Shown here: positions 39,300 to 39,725 of the stretch, piece by piece
How positions within the stretch are numbered: position 1 is the stretch's first letter
Layout of the letters: every line of letters starts with the position of its first letter
Source: a virus
Reading direction: 5' to 3' (one strand)
Length of the DNA: 39,725 bases
IMG/VR virus record: IMGVR_UViG_3300050119_000143
Span: 1-39,725 of that record
Translations under genes and position numbers: made by a program
Notes under the pieces: generated by a model
What the model saw: the letters and a program-made list of their open reading frames with translations, nothing else
Told to the model about the DNA's origin: nothing
The model's database searches: none

Positions 39300-39725
39300 T
39301 AGTGGACTGGTGATCGGCGATTGGTGCGACGATTACGGGATTGCATCAGGGGCGTGGCCCATCGGCAGTTGCGAGGGGAGTAGTTGCCATTGGTATTTTT
39401 TCGGTCGAGCGACCTCCCTTTTGGGCGCGGCCCCATGTCGGCTAGAAACGCAGCAAACGAGCGTGACCAACGCGCACAGACGCTAATTCCCCGCCCTCCG
39501 TAATCCTTCCAGTCCTTCCCTCTTCGATTCGAGCATCGCTTTCGCATGCCGCACCAAACTGCCCACTCCGCCGTTTTCGCGCGACCGTGGATTCTCGCGC
39601 GTTCAGCGGCGAGTTCTCGTTGAAGGCATCCGCAGCTTCTCGTATGGCCGGTGACCAGCCAATTTGAAACCACACGCGTCTTTCGTCCGCAGTCACACCT
39701 GCAAACCCACGGAGCGATTCGGTCC
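39299..39725 (-). CDS. HNH-type endonuclease, copy 2 (5' end beyond the window edge)
   Basis: The open frame continues to the right edge and encodes at least 142 residues, so the listed GTG at 39673 is not the start. It has APWVCRCDCG, SCGC, CSNRRGKDWKDYGGRGISV and DMGPRPKGRSLDRKNTNG...NCRWAT, closely related to copy 1 in the core and diverged at both ends. When joined to base 1 the frame continues 11 codons into R before a TAA, and aligns ungapped with copy 1. A GTG exists exactly at the junction. It may be an N-terminally truncated, possibly inactive copy. The exact repeat R follows its stop (TAG). Confidence 0.75.
   Translation of the reverse strand, partial: DRIAPWVCRCDCGRKTRVVSNWLVTGHTRSCGCLQRELAAERARIHGRAKTAEWAVWCGMRKRCSNRRGKDWKDYGGRGISVCARWSRSFAAFLADMGPRPKGRSLDRKNTNGNYSPRNCRWATPLMQSRNRRTNRRSPVH

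Overview
This window looks like an essentially complete temperate tailed-phage genome (siphovirus, lambda-like morphogenetic genes). It is G+C-rich, and all recognised genes but one lie on the minus strand, so transcription runs from high to low coordinates. The host is most plausibly an acidobacterium. The main evidence is the secreted protein at 562-1263, which has the look of a protein family common in Terriglobia-type Acidobacteriota. This is inferred from family resemblance, not from a search.

Layout in the direction of transcription: (1) 39.3-31.4 kb, head and neck: a gpW-like protein, lambda-type portal, a fused prohead protease/HK97 major capsid protein, an FII-like connector, a decoration-like protein, a tail terminator, the major tail protein with its own terminator hairpin, and the G/GT tail chaperone pair with a T8 slippery site for -1 frameshifting. 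(2) 31.4-19.3 kb, tail: tape measure, three fibre-like proteins, distal tail and DUF2163-like hub proteins, and a 977-aa tip protein with a collagen-like stalk. (3) 19.3-17.0 kb, lysis: coiled-coil/TM protein, GH19 endolysin, small holin-like proteins and a spanin-like protein. (4) 16.9-16.1 kb, control region: a ribbon-helix-helix gene behind a near-consensus promoter, the only plus-strand gene, and a divergent HTH regulator. (5) 15.9-7.4 kb, early region: replication-terminator-like protein, tyrosine integrase, an SPPY-type DNA methyltransferase, many tiny overlapping genes, several Cys-rich mini-proteins, a J-domain protein, a VRR-NUC nuclease and a winged-helix protein. (6) 7.4-0.1 kb: a gpZ-like neck protein, a ParB-methyltransferase fusion, terminase small and large subunits, tiny membrane proteins, the secreted protein and an HNH-type gene.

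A 73-bp exact repeat (R) begins at base 1 and recurs at 39227-39299. Each copy lies just downstream of a gene of the same HNH-type family, and the second of these genes runs off the right edge. If base 39725 is joined to base 1, the second HNH gene continues in frame and aligns without gaps to the first. The lambda order terminase - portal - capsid is also restored. I therefore infer a closed circle or circular permutation of about 39.7 kb carrying a tandem HNH-R duplication.

The genes are tightly packed with ATGA/GTGA/TAATG overlaps, and no stretch over 300 bases lacks a gene. Not found: a classical CI repressor, DNA polymerase, primase or helicase, tRNA, CRISPR array or insertion sequence.
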